A stretch of 64,000 nt of DNA from Undaria pinnatifida (Eukaryota > Sar > Phaeophyceae > Laminariales > Alariaceae): assembly GCA_012845835.1 (NCBI GenBank), contig JABAKD010000001.1:8762832-8826831 (forward strand), read 5' to 3'. The translations under genes and the position numbers were made by a program. Below the pieces are notes generated by a model. That model was not told where the DNA came from. It made no database searches and was given only the letters and a program-made list of their open reading frames with translations. Below are positions 49,772 to 60,465 of the stretch, in pieces. The first letter of the stretch is position 1, and the number at the start of each line of letters is the position of its first letter.

Positions 49772-49920
49772 CACTACTACTATCGAACGATGACGTCGGG
49801 TTGGCAAGAGGCGTCGTACTTTCTCAGGAGATACGGCCTGGGAAGGTGGTTTTGACCAAAACCGGCGATTTCGTTAAAGAAAAGTTGAGGGGGAGGGGGG
49901 GATACCGTAGAACGACGCGT
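49575..49920 (+). mobile_element. MITE-2 copy with internal CTA microsatellite
   Basis: ACTGATTCTACGATAGCCTC then CGAATGTTTCATGGCTGCTC, TAACTTTTCTTGTTTGCGAA, (CTA)n at 49729-49782, ATCGAACGATGACGTCGG, GAGATACGGCCTGGG, AAAACCGGCGATTTCGTTAA and GATACCGTAGAACGACGC. Confidence 0.75.
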
Positions 49921-50007
49921 TCACCGTTTCTACGAGTAGTGCGCAGGATCACAGCAACCAGCACCCGCGATACACACAAAAAAAAACTATATAAAACACC
50001 AGACTGA

Positions 50008-50345
50008 CGCTACGATAGCCCCCCCCCCCCCCCCCCCTCCAACAAAAAAGCAAATAAAAAAAAAACAACAGCGATGTTCTCAAAAACAAACGTTTTCATG
50101 GCTGCTCGACACACGAGAAGGGACGCCATGAAAACAAATATCTTCGCGTGTACTTTCTTGGTGTTTTTTGCAAAAGGACTAGCGAACGACGACGACGTCG
50201 GGGAGGCAAAAAAAGGGACACCGTATTTCAGGAGATAAATGGAGATGCGGCTGGGGGGGGATCTGGTTTCATATCACCCCGAAGAGGTTTCGTTAAAGAA
50301 AAGATGGGGGCATCGGGCGGCCACTGTACATACCGTAGAACGCCT
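50008..50345 (+). mobile_element. MITE-2 copy
   Basis: GACGCTACGATAGCCCCCC then AGCGATGTTCTC, CGTTTTCATGGCTGCTCGAC, GCGAACGACGACGACGTCGG, GAGATGCGGCTGGGGGGG, GGTTTCGTTAAAGAAAAGAT and ACATACCGTAGAACGCC. It follows the preceding MITE-2 head to tail. Confidence 0.75.
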
Positions 50346-50924
50346 CGTTACCATTTTTTTTTGCTAACCATGCTGGTTCGGTCCTCATTACTCCCAAAAC
50401 AGCGTGTTTGCGAGGCACACCAACCTTCGTCAAGGGTAGGAGTTGGTGGGGGGGGGGTAGGAAAACATGCTCAAACAAGAAAAAAAAGGTGCACCTTCTA
50501 TATACCGCAGCACGTACCTATACACCACCTGATCCGAGCGCACTGTGAATGTGAAAGGAAGCCACAAAAACGATTCCATGGAGCCCTACGTAGGCATTAT
50601 CATGCTTGCCCTCGAACCATACACAGCCTACTTGCAGCACGTACCTACCATGCCTGTGATGATCCGAACACTGAAATTGAAAGGAAGCCACAAAGCCGGT
50701 TCCATGGCCTATCATATGGGTTATTGTTGTGTTTGCCCTCTGACCATATACTCCGTATCTAGAGGTGGCGCTTTGTGGCTCTTATTTTTTTCTGAAAAGT
50801 TCTTGGCTTCATAACCAAAAATTGACGGGAATTTTTCGTCTTTTTTTTTTTTTGGTTTTGACAATTTTGCGTTGAACACTTGAGCCGCCATGTGTAATGG
50901 AGTGCTTTTCCGTAGAAGGATAGT
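50346..50924. repeat. Tandem duplication (126 bp) in otherwise unclassified DNA
   Basis: GATCCGAGCGCACTGTGAAT...GAAAGGAAGCCACAAAAACG (from about 50530) recurs as GATCCGAACACTGAAATTGA...AAGGAAGCCACAAAGCCGG (from about 50661), with CCATGGAGCC / CCATGGCCTA after each. The rest is unclassified. Confidence 0.55.
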
Positions 50925-51190
50925 TTATCGATTCGACGTGAAACCATGTCACGGTTGAGGTGAAACAACGTGATACTAGATGTTATTAGATGTCACACTC
51001 ACGTCAAGGCCATCATAGATGTGGGCGATAATGTAGGTGACGATGATGGGACAAGCAGGACACCTCTCATATCACTACCCTGCACTGCCGCACTACCGCT
51101 GTGCCCTACCCTGCGCTTCCCTGCACTACCGTGCCCTACCTTGTGCCTAGCCCTGTTATGCCTGTCTTTTATTATTCCATGTAGGGAAAA
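50925..51190 (+). repeat. Dispersed repeat shared with 9455-9700
   Basis: GTGAAACCATGTCACGG, TAGATGTCACACTCACGTCA, AGGCCATCATAGATG, GTAGGTGACGATGATGGGAC, then CTACC/CTGCC words. Confidence 0.6.
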
Positions 51191-51394
51191 TAATGCATGA
51201 ATAAGCTTTGAGTCTCGCCAGCGAGCCACGAGGCGAGACCAACCAAAGACACCGGAATCCATGAGGGGCACTCTCTTCCCAACACGGACCAACCACGCAT
51301 CCCCCACTCGGAGTACTGTCACACACGGAAGTGATCATTATCGGTTATCACGAAGCACTTTTTTTTTTTTCTCGGCCCGTGAAAAAGAAATCAA
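51191..51394. other. Unclassified
   Basis: Nothing recognised; T run at 51359-51371. Confidence 0.3.
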
Positions 51395-51490
51395 TTTTTG
51401 GGAGCGGTCGCCCCTAAACCCGTCCCTATTCGAAATCCAAGTATTTTTGTTCCCAAAACCGGTTTCCAGTTGTTAAAGGCGCTTACCTCC
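51395..51490 (+). repeat. R80 copy
   Basis: GTCGCCCCTAAACCCGTCCC, CGAAATCCAAGTATTTTTGT and AAACCGGTTTCCAGTTGTTA-AAGGCG. Confidence 0.6.
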
Positions 51491-51514
51491 TACATAAAGT
51501 CGGGAGCCTCAGAG

Positions 51515-51765
51515 TCGGTCTCTACGGTAGCCCCCCCCCCCCCTCAACTTTTCTTTACCGAAACCGCCTGTTTTGAGACCAGCTCCCCAGGCCGTGTCTT
51601 CTGAAATACGGTGCCCCTTGCCACCCCGACGACGCCATCGTTCGATATAGGCCTTTGCAAGCAAGAGAATACGATACGAAGCTCTTTTTTTTCATAGCAT
51701 CCTTCCTCGTGTCGAGCAGCCATGACACGTTCGTTAAAGAAAATCGCTCTGCTTCCGGGAGCGGT
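51515..51765 (-). mobile_element. MITE-2 copy
   Basis: CGGTCTCTACGGTAGCCCCC, CAACTTTTCTTTACCGAAAC, CAGCTCCCCAGGCCGTGTCT, ACCCCGACGACGCCATCGTT, TCGTGTCGAGCAGCCATGAC and GTTCGTTAAAGAAAATCGC. The far end runs into a MITE-1 fragment. Confidence 0.7.
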
Positions 51766-51840
51766 CTTGAGCTCCAAGAGTCAAGAGGCCTTGCAGAAGA
51801 AAACATCGTGCACCTCTCTCTGGCTATACCGTAGCTCGTG
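51766..51840 (+). mobile_element. MITE-1, right-end fragment
   Basis: GGGAGCGGTCTTGAGCTCCA, GAGGCCTTGCAGAAGAAAAC and GTGCACCTCTCTCTGGCTAT-ACCGTAGC. Confidence 0.5.
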
Positions 51841-53029
51841 CGTGTACGTTTTACGGTCTAGGCATACACTACGATGCCGTTGTATACGGTAGGATTCGCT
51901 GTACATATGCTCGTAGCAATGTCTGATGTCTGATGCCTGATGCCTGATGTGAGACTCTTCTGCATGCTAAATACGGCATCGATGAACGACAACTATCAAC
52001 TATCAGGTTGAAAGCTGCCTGTTGTATTGACAACTCGCAGTGTATACCAGATGGTTTTTAAGAGTGTTATCAAGTCACGTACTATCATGATGGCTACTGA
52101 CGATAAGTATCACCTCTAATGTACGACTGCATGGAGTCCACGGATGATGGTAGTATAGAGTAGAACTATTTACATGATTGGTGGTCCCAACCTTCATATG
52201 TTCGAGTTGAGCCCCCCCATAAGGCTCAGTCACCGTCGTCATCCTCCAGTACGAGTGCCAGTGCATGTGGTCGTCTTCTAATCAATCTCCACGTGAGCCA
52301 TCCTAGTCTCCAGGCATCCAGACAATAGCCGACCAGCCGTTCCGTTTCATGGCCTGGTTATACTACGATTCCTATTGGGGTGCTTGCGTTGTACCATCAT
52401 GGTTGGGTAGACGCTGGGTAGGAAAATGTATTAAGAATAGCACTGAAACCGTCGAACGTCACTAACTATCCCAAGAGGCCGACCCAACCCAACCCAACCC
52501 AACCCACGAAAAAGAGAGCAAAAGAAAAAACCCACATCTCGAAACAGTTAAAGGCTAGAAAAAATATGTTATTTATAAGTTATTTTTTTTTTAACATTTT
52601 ATTTTTTACTTTCTACAGGGAACCTTTTTTTTTTTTTTTTTTTCGTGTGTTGGTTAGCTACGAAGCCTCTTTGGGGTTTAACGTGGCGTTCGTCGATTTC
52701 GTTTTTTTTTTTTTCACGCTCTCGCCGAGACAGAGGTGTACCGGCTTTTTTGGCGATTTTTGTTTTGTTTGAAATGACGGGGGGCTCCTTAGCCCAAAAT
52801 GGTCGGAATGTGGATACCAGAGCAGGCACTATCCCCTAGACCGTACCGCCTCGTTATCAGTAGAATCCTTCAAGGCTTATTATCCTGTGGCTCTCCTCGA
52901 GGCCACTCTGAGGTGTTCCCTCGTAGCTGACCCGTCGAGCGCGCGGTTACGCACATAAAACCCACTTCGGCGTGTCTCCACAGCATCCATCTAAAAAAAG
53001 AGACCAGCCTGGGCTACGGGGCTACCGTA
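51841..53029. other. Unclassified, longest stretch without a recognised feature
   Basis: Contains TGATGTC/TGATGCC words (51920-51953), an (AACCC)n run (52485-52505) and T-rich runs (52583, 52626-52643, 52702-52713). 52735-52810 has MITE-1-like words (ATGACGGGGGGCTCC, CCAAAATGGTCGG). No gene. Confidence 0.4.
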
Positions 53030-53310
53030 GAACTGATTCTACGATAGCCCCCACCCAAACCCAGCGATTTTCTCTTTTTACGAAACGTTTCCTTCTTTAT
53101 CTCGATACGAGGAAGGGTGCTAGATGAAAAGGACGTCTTCACCTATCTTCTTGTTTGCGTCGAAGGACCATCGACCGATGGATGGAACGTCGGGGTGTGG
53201 CAAGGGACAGTCGTACTTCAGGAGAGATATGGCCGTGGGCCTGGTGGTGTCGAAAAGTTGGGGGGCGGGCGCGGGCTACCGTACGAGAACGACTCCGTAC
53301 CGTCCCACAG
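53030..53310 (+). mobile_element. MITE-2 copy
   Basis: ACTGATTCTACGATAGCCCC, AAACGTTTCCTTC, CTTGTTTGCGTCGAAGGACC, ATCGACCGATG, GAGATATGGCCGTGGGCC, GAAAAGTTGGGGGGCGGGC and CTACCGTACGAGAACGAC. Confidence 0.7.
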
Positions 53311-53349
53311 GAACGCCGTTTTGTCATTCTTGCTTTTCAACACGAGGCA

Positions 53350-53785
53350 CGTGCTACGATAGAGACATATTAAGGGTATATGCCACTTTTTGGCTGAAAT
53401 CTTTTCTTCACCCCTTTAGAACCCCCAAACCCCTCCCTATACTAAGTCCAAGTAATTTTGTCACCAAAAACGGGTTTCCAGTCGTAAAGGCGTTAATGAC
53501 GGTGGCTCCTTAACCCAAAATCGTCGGGGGAAAAAAAAAAGTCATTTTTTTTTCTTGTTTTTCCAGATGTATGATAATCTTCTCTCGTTGTATACCTGTT
53601 GGCCACGTCTGGGATTTTTCAATCCACGGTGTCGTAAGCAGTTTAGTGTTTTTCCAATAATATCAGTTTTTTGGGCTCAGAAGGACATGACATGTCTTTT
53701 AACCTCTCCTAAACTGAGGGAACTTGGAAAAAAAAATGAAAAAACGGTGTGTGCACTTAATCTATCGCGTAGCAGGCGTCTTTGA
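53350..53785 (+). mobile_element. MITE-1 copy carrying an R80 insertion
   Basis: GGCACGTGCTACGATAGAGA at the left. At 53415-53503 an R80 (CCTCCCTATACTAAGTCCAA, CGGGTTTCCAGTCGTAAAGG) interrupts the block between TTTTCTTCA and TGACGGTGGCTCCTTAACC. The right side has GGGATTTTTCAATCCACGG and GTGTGCACTTAATCTATCGC. This shows R80 transposes. Confidence 0.7.
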
Positions 53786-53789
53786 CTAT

Positions 53790-54085
53790 TCGTTTCTACG
53801 GTATAGGTAGCCCCCCCCCCCCCCCCCCCCAACTTTTGTTGACCGAAAAATAGCCGGTTTTGATCAAACCAGCTCCCGGCCGTATCTCCTGAAACACGGT
53901 TTCCCCTTGCCACCCCGACGGCATCGTTCGATCTAGGCCTTCGCAAATGCAAGCAAAAAAATGTTTGAGGATGCCTTTTTTCATTTCATCCTTTCTCGTG
54001 TCGAGCAGCCATTAAGTGTTTCGTCAAAGAAAATCGCCGGTTTGGGGGGGGCGGAGGGGGCTAGAAATCGTAGAATCAGTCATTT
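53790..54085 (-). mobile_element. MITE-2 copy, both ends visible
   Basis: Left TTTCTACGGTATAGGTAGCC plus C run and CAACTTTTGTTGACCG; right GGTTTGGGGGGGGCGGAGGG and GGCTAGAAATCGTAGAATCA. Interior reversed: CCAGCTCCCGGCCGTATCTC, TCGTGTCGAGCAGCCATTAA. Confidence 0.7.
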
Positions 54086-54746
54086 TTTTTTTATAGGCCA
54101 TGGGTTTGTTTTTTGGGTGAATCGGGGTTGCGCTTTCAGATTATTGGATTTTTTTTTTTTTTCTTTGAGGGGGGGGGGGGGGGGATTAGGGGGCAGAGCT
54201 CTTCAGGTGAGGAGGGGGGCCTAAAGAAAACTGATGGTTCACCTCCTCTACTACATTCTCACGTGTCTTTTGTTGCACAATAGTATAAGCTTTCCGACTC
54301 AACAGAAAAGTTTCGAGGTCGCGAAAACACCCTCTACACTGGGGGCGCGTGAGATACTTTTATATAGGTCGAAAAAACGTTTCACGCTGATGCCCCGGGG
54401 ACGACGACGCCCCGGGCCTTCTCAACCGAGGAAGTACGATACACAAAACATAGCTCAAAATTCCCCACCTAAAGTAAAAATACCAACACTTACCATTATA
54501 GTAGGACAAAAAATAGGACCCCCCTCCCAACAAAAAACTCACCCATATATATATATATATATAGTATATTACAAGTACCAACAACGCAGCTTGCAAAGAT
54601 GAGTGTTGACCCCAAATTCGTCGAACTCACGGCTGGCTGAGACGTCCTTGAAATATTTTTATAAAGTACCCTTGTTTGGGCCCTCCTTTTGTGTGTGCGC
54701 TACGGAATGCTTCCCTGCATGTATCCTTGTATATATAGCCCGTTGA
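54086..54746. other. Unclassified with fragments of MITE-1 and RepX
   Basis: 54100-54260 has GTGAATCGGGGTTG, G run (54170-54183) and TGATGGTTCACCTCCTC, loosely MITE-1-like. 54590-54665 (GCAAAGATGAGTGTTGACCC, GTCGAACTCACGGCTGGCTG) shares words with RepX and with 57845-57900. AT run at 54546-54563. Confidence 0.4.
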
Positions 54747-55028
54747 CGCATTATTCTACGATAGAGGGTAGCTCTTTTCGTCTGAAATGTGGTTTCTGAA
54801 CGACGGGGGGCTCCCCAACCCAAAAAATCGTCGGACTTACGAGGCCATTTTTTTTTCGCACGATTCTCGTCGTCGCGTGTACCCCGAGCCTTTTTCATCC
54901 GGTAGACCAGCTTTATCTTTCTGAAATCAAATCAGTTTTATGGGGAGAGGTTTTGAGCTACCCAAGTTGAGTGAACAGCTCGCACAGAAAAAAAAAGGGG
55001 TGCACCCTCTATATCGTAGCACGCGTCC
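54747..55028 (+). mobile_element. MITE-1 copy, both ends visible
   Basis: TTCTACGATAGAGGGTAGC and GCACCCTCTATATCGTAGCA-CGCG are inverted repeats. Interior TTTCGTCTGAAATGTGGTTT, ACGACGGGGGGCTCCCCAAC, TTTTTCATCCGGTAGACCAG. Confidence 0.75.
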
Positions 55029-55169
55029 AGTGGGTTGCTCATTGGGTTGCTCGTCGCGTGGAGCCGAAAAGGTCATCTCAAAAGTGATTTTGGTACGAGG
55101 TGCAGCGCTCCTAGAGTGAAGGCAGCCTGAGAAAATGCGTTAGATGCACCCCTACCGTAGCATGCCTCC

Positions 55170-55870
55170 ATAGGTGACTCCTCTTCCCCCCCACCCCTCT
55201 CCCACCTTCCCTCCCCCCCCCCCCGCCCCCCCTCCCCCTCCGGTCTCCCTTCCCCCCCCCCCCCTCCCTCTGCCTCCTCTCCGGTGCCCCCCTTCCCTGC
55301 TTCCCCTCCTCCCCCCATTTCCCCTCTCTATCCCTCCGTCCCAACAATCCCCCCTCGCTGCCCCCCGCCGCTCCCGCCCCCTCTCTCCCCTCCCCCCGTT
55401 TCCCTCTGCACTCTCCCTCCCCCTCCCCTTCTCCATCCCCCCCCTCCCCCCCCTCCCCGCCCCCCCCTGCCCCTCCCTCCCCCCCCCCCCCGCCCCCCGC
55501 CTCCCCCCCCCCTTCCCCCCCCACTCCCCCCCCCCCTGCTCCTCCCCCTCACCCCCCCCTCCCCCCCCCCTGCCCCCCCCCCTCCCCTCCCCCCTTCCCC
55601 TCCCCTCCCCCCTGCTCCTCCCCCTCACCCCCCCCTCCCCCCCCCCTCCCCTCCCCCCTTCCCCCCCCTCCCCCCCCCCCTCCCCCCCCCCCTCCCCCTC
55701 CCCCCCCCCCCTCCCCCTCCCCCCCCCCCCTCCCCCTCCCCCCCCCCCCCTCCCCCCCCCCCCCTCCCCCTCCCCCCCCCCCCTCCCCCTCCCCCCCCCC
55801 CACCCCCCCCTCCTCCCCCCCCTCCCCCCCCCGGCCCTCCCGCCCGCCCCGCTCCTCCCTCTACCCCCCC
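55170..55870. repeat. Pure pyrimidine tract, about 700 bp
   Basis: Almost entirely C with T and very few purines; locally periodic (CCCCCCCCCCTCCCCCT). The complementary strand is a long G-rich tract able in principle to form quadruplexes or triplexes. Proline-rich and glycine-rich frames are artefacts. Confidence 0.95.
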
Positions 55871-55904
55871 CCCCGCCCCATGTCTTGGCCCGACCCCCCC
55901 GGTG

Positions 55905-56095
55905 TGCAGGGAGGAAGGGAGGGAGGGAGGGAGGGAGGGAGGAAGAGAGGGAGAGAAGGAGGGAGGGAGGGAGGGAGGGAGGGAGGGGGAGGGTTGAGAG
56001 GAGGGAGGGGGGGGGGGAGAGGGAGGGGGGGAGGGAGGGTGAGAGGAGAGGAGGGAGAGAGGGAGAGAGGGAGGGGGGAGGGGGGGAGGATGGAG
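55905..56095. repeat. Pure purine tract, GGGA-type, about 190 bp
   Basis: Starts with GGGAGGAAGGGAGGGAGGG and continues as G/A only. It follows the pyrimidine tract after a spacer of about 35 bp, so the two tracts are roughly inverted relative to each other. Confidence 0.95.
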
Positions 56096-57125
56096 GGAAT
56101 TTTCTGCGTCGATTTGAACGGATACAAACAGAGACTCACACTATTCACACGATACACCGAGTATCATATGTTGCACCTGGGATGGGTACTATTTATACCA
56201 CGTTTTTCATTCCACTTCTTACGTGCGGGCCCTTAGCAGCAGCTGTACAGAGTACATCATGCAAGGCGTATCATATCTCACCACCACGCCCAACGCCAGT
56301 AACAAGACTACCAACATGAACGGATAGCGACAACGTTATCGGGCATATGCACTACTGCTTCCTGCTGTTCTGGTTGTACTCGTGATAATTTACAGGCACA
56401 TTGCACTGAAGAATTCTTGGAACTGGGGACCACACACCACCAAAACACACAGCAGCAGCAAGCAGCACACAGCAGCAGCAGCTGCTAAATAGCAGCAGCA
56501 ATGATACCAGCATATCAAAGTCTCACTTTTTTCAAGTTATTTATTGTCGCTTTTACTCTCTTCAGACCTCTCAACTCAAAAAAGGCTTCGTATACCCTCC
56601 TTCTCAGCAACCTTTTCCTTGTACAAATCCGTGGTCACAGGAGGTGTCCTCCCTCCACCGCCCCGGTGACAAAAAAGCGCCATATAATTTTTATCGCACG
56701 GTTCAGCATCCCTCCCACTTTTCAGCTTTCTTAGGTGCCCCTCGTCGATTTTCATCGATCGCAACGTTCACTGCTGCTGCTGTCAAATGCATGTATATGC
56801 TATTCCATATATTACCAGGTATGATATACACCCCACTCGATGACGTGTGTGTATGCCTGTGTGTGGTATACACCAGGAATAAACCACCACATAGTTCACC
56901 AGTAGCATCACCAGCGCCACCCTGCGCCACCACCACCACCACCACCACCACCACACCACACCACACCACCACATCGTCATCACTCGTCACAAAGCAACCA
57001 CCAAATGATCTTCATATCATTTGTTTTAGCTGCCACAGATCTCACAGGACGAGGGGGCCATTTGCAACATCCCCAACACACCACAAAAAAAATCGTACTA
57101 CGACAAGATCGCCCCCCCCTGTGCC
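56096..57125. other. Unclassified with triplet repeats
   Basis: (AGC)n-type runs at 56449-56505 and (CCA)n at 56928-56975. A possible decayed SINE-L on the minus strand at 56625-56760 (CCGTGGTCACAGGAGGTGTC, CGTCGATTTTCATCGATCGC). No gene. Confidence 0.45.
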
Positions 57126-57240
57126 AGGTTGTTGTTCTCACATTATTACCTCGAATAATCATCAAGTAAGTCCGTGGTCACAGGAGAGGCTCCAGAGTCA
57201 ATGCAACATTATTCCCCAACACACCACAAAAAAAAAGATC
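57126..57240 (-). mobile_element. LINE-1 3' end, short and diverged
   Basis: GGTTGTTGTTCTCACATTAT, ATAATCATCAAGTAAGTCCG, TGGTCACAGGAGAGGCTCCA, then ATTCCCCAACACACC. Confidence 0.65.
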
Positions 57241-58324
57241 ATCCTATTGTAACTGAATATCATTGTGTGTGCGTAATGAATCAACGGCGAGCCCGTTCCA
57301 TACTATGAGCCATTCATTCATGCTAATAGTAAACGATACTTACTTACATTTTCGGACAATTTTTTTATGTAATACAGTAATATACTTGCTTGTTGCTTAT
57401 GGCACGTACGAAAACGTACATTATTATGGATATATATATATATATGTACGACGGTACCCATACGTTCATTCGTGCTAAACCCACTCTCTTACAGTAATAG
57501 CAGTCAACTTAAGACAGTAGTTAGTCTAGACTAAATAAATACCGTTTTGTTTTCTTTAGTTTTTTGCTCAAAAGATGCTCTTCGTCGTATACATTTTATG
57601 AAAAATATTTCAAGGAAGGACGTCTGCCGTGAGTTCGACCAAATTTCGGGTCAATACTCATCTTTGCCAAGCTGCGTTATTTACACGTCCGAAAACACAA
57701 TAAGGTAATGTTTGGTCTCAAACCTGCAAGTCCTAGTTAGTGCTGAAAACAATAATCCAAGGCTATTATTTCAAACCAAAAATAAAAAGTGGCTTCGACC
57801 CTGAACCCAATCGGGGGCGCGCGTTTGTTTCTAATAATAAACAAATATTCGTCGAACTCACGGCTGACGTCCTTGAAATTTGGAAATTTGTTTATAAAAT
57901 ATTTTTCTTGTACATTAAACACCTAACTGCTGTTGCACCCGCCTCGTTTTTTTCGGGGCAAAAACACTGCCGTCACAGGCATCAGTCTGTTTTTTCCCCA
58001 CAGCAGCAGCAACCAGTGTATTAAATCAGTATATTATTATTGGTATATTATTAGGCACCTTTTACTCCTCTTTTTATAACCTCCCGTTTCTATATATTAC
58101 GATATCTTGGGACAGTTTTCCTTGTTCTCCGTCTCCCTACCTCTAGATTCTAGACAGAAATAACTCAGATCCGGCGGGGTCACTACGCAGGGGGGAACCC
58201 CTTCCCCCCCCCCCTCCCTCCCCCAACTACGTGCGGTACGTGCTCAGGTCTTCATTTTTATCGCGGGAAGATTTCAGCTAGCTGTGTTTCTTCTTCCTAT
58301 CTATTCGACTCGAGCACCGAAGGA
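57241..58324. other. Unclassified
   Basis: AT-rich in part (57425-57446). 57840-57905 shares TCGTCGAACTCACGGCTGAC and CGTCCTTGAAAT with 54625-54655. A C run at 58204-58215. No gene. Confidence 0.4.
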
Positions 58325-58455
58325 CACGCCAGCTAGCAGCGCTGGATTGCGAAGGCAATTATTGAGTTAAATCGACACGCACGACGTGTATGAAAATGCG
58401 TGGAAGTGTGGCGAGCTTAAAAAAAGCTGTAGTTTTCCCCATCCGTTGGAGGATT
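58325..58455 (-). repeat. R110 copy 5
   Basis: ACGCCAGCTAGCAGCGCTGG, GCGAAGGCAATTATTGAGTT, AAATCGACACGC, ACGTGTATGAAAATGCGTGG, GTGTGGCGAGCTTAA and CCCCATCCGTTGGAGGAT. The hairpin keeps its GAAA loop and pairing despite two stem changes relative to copy 2. Confidence 0.7.
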
Positions 58456-58671
58456 AATGAAAAAAAAAACTAATTATAAGTATGCACAATACTATTTTTT
58501 TATGCTACCAGGTACTAATTATTACTAGAAATACCTGGTATTATATTTGTGCGTTATTATTGTCTTCGCTTTACGCCGGTTCTTACTGCCCAACCAACGA
58601 CATTTCATCGTCATCATCATAATTTAGTACACACTCAGTCCAGTCCGTGGTGGTTTTCTTCATGTCCTCGA

Positions 58672-59352
<681 letters not shown>

Positions 59353-59387
59353 ACTACGGCTGCTGCTGCTGTGTTGTTGTTGTGGAG

Positions 59388-60465
59388 AGATTGCGGGATT
59401 CGTCGCACGTATGGGGGAGGAGTTTCTGCCACAAAGGATGATGTTTGGGGAGCTTGTTGGGGGTAAGGGCCACTGAGGTGGACAAGAGAAGAACTGGAAG
59501 GTGCGCCTGAAGGAGGATATGTCGGTCTTTGAAATGAAGTTCGAAGGGTGGCGAAAGGATGCAGAGAATGCCGGCAGATAGTTTTCACGGGTAGAAGGAG
59601 GGAGCAGAGTCATTCATGCGGAAATGGCATGGCACGGAGAGATGCAGAGCTGCAGGGCGACACGCAAAGGCCGCGGCAGCGGCATCCACCGTCGGCATCT
59701 CTAAGCGACCGCGGGGAGGGAGGCGGGGGTGGAGGGGGGGAGGAGGGAGGGGGGGAGGAGGGAGGGGGGGAGGAGGGAGGGGGGGAGGAGGGAGGGGGGG
59801 AGGAGGGAGGGGGGGAGGAGGGAGGGGGGGAGGAGGGAGGGGGGGAGGAGGGAGGGGGGAAGGGGCAAGGGGGGAGGGGGGGGGGGAGGAAGGGGGAAGG
59901 GGCAAGGGGGGAGGGGTGGGGGGGGAAGGGGCAAGGGGGGAGGGAGGGGGGAGGGGGGGGCGGGGGGGGCGTCCTGCCCAAGAGACAGGTCTGGGTCTGG
60001 CCATCATCATATTGAAGCTTATGCGCCTTCCAATGAATGGCCGTTACAAGTTAGCGTAAGGAGCCCGCCCTGACTTCTTTGACTTGTTGCATTCTCCCTC
60101 CAGCGCCATTCATTGAGGATGCACTTGATACGCTCTATGAGCGCAATGCTGTCTTTAGTCAGTTCATAGCGTCTGCTAGTTAGTATGGTGTCTTTTTTTC
60201 CCTTTCCCTTTCCTCGCTTTCTCTTCTTGTCTATCCTTTTCTTTCTTTTCTTTTCGCTTTCTTTTCTTTTCGCTTTCTTTTCTTTTCTTTTCGCTTTATT
60301 TTCTTTTCTTTTCGCTTTCTTTTCTCTTCTTTTCTTTTTATTTTTTATTTTTTCTCTTCTTTTCTCTTCTTTTATCTTCTTTTCTTTTCTTTTCTTTTCT
60401 TTTTTTTTCTGTCTTTCCTTTTCTTTTCTTTTTTCCAGTAGACTTGAGTCTGACGTGCGTATATA
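59388..60465 (+). mobile_element. LINE-1 3' portion, unit 1 of a tandem duplication
   Basis: Starts in the C-terminal coding region (ATTGCGGGATTCGTCGCACG, GGGAGCTTGTTGGGGGTAAG, GAAGGAGGATATGTCGGTCT). It runs through GAGATGCAGAGCTGCAGGGC, a G-rich tract with a 15-bp unit (59741-59855), CGTCCTGCCCAAGAGACAGG, and the TTTTC tract (60190-60432), ending near GACTTGAGTCTGACGTGCGT. No (AAC)n end, so it is not an independent 3' end. Confidence 0.75.

Noticed and set aside
55174-56319. 381-codon proline-rich then basic frame
   Set aside because: It is the pyrimidine tract followed by the purine tract; no start context or conserved ends.
59548-60059. Glycine/glutamate-rich frames after the LINE-1 C-terminus
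   Set aside because: Read-through of the G-rich tract; copies A and B do not keep a common protein there.
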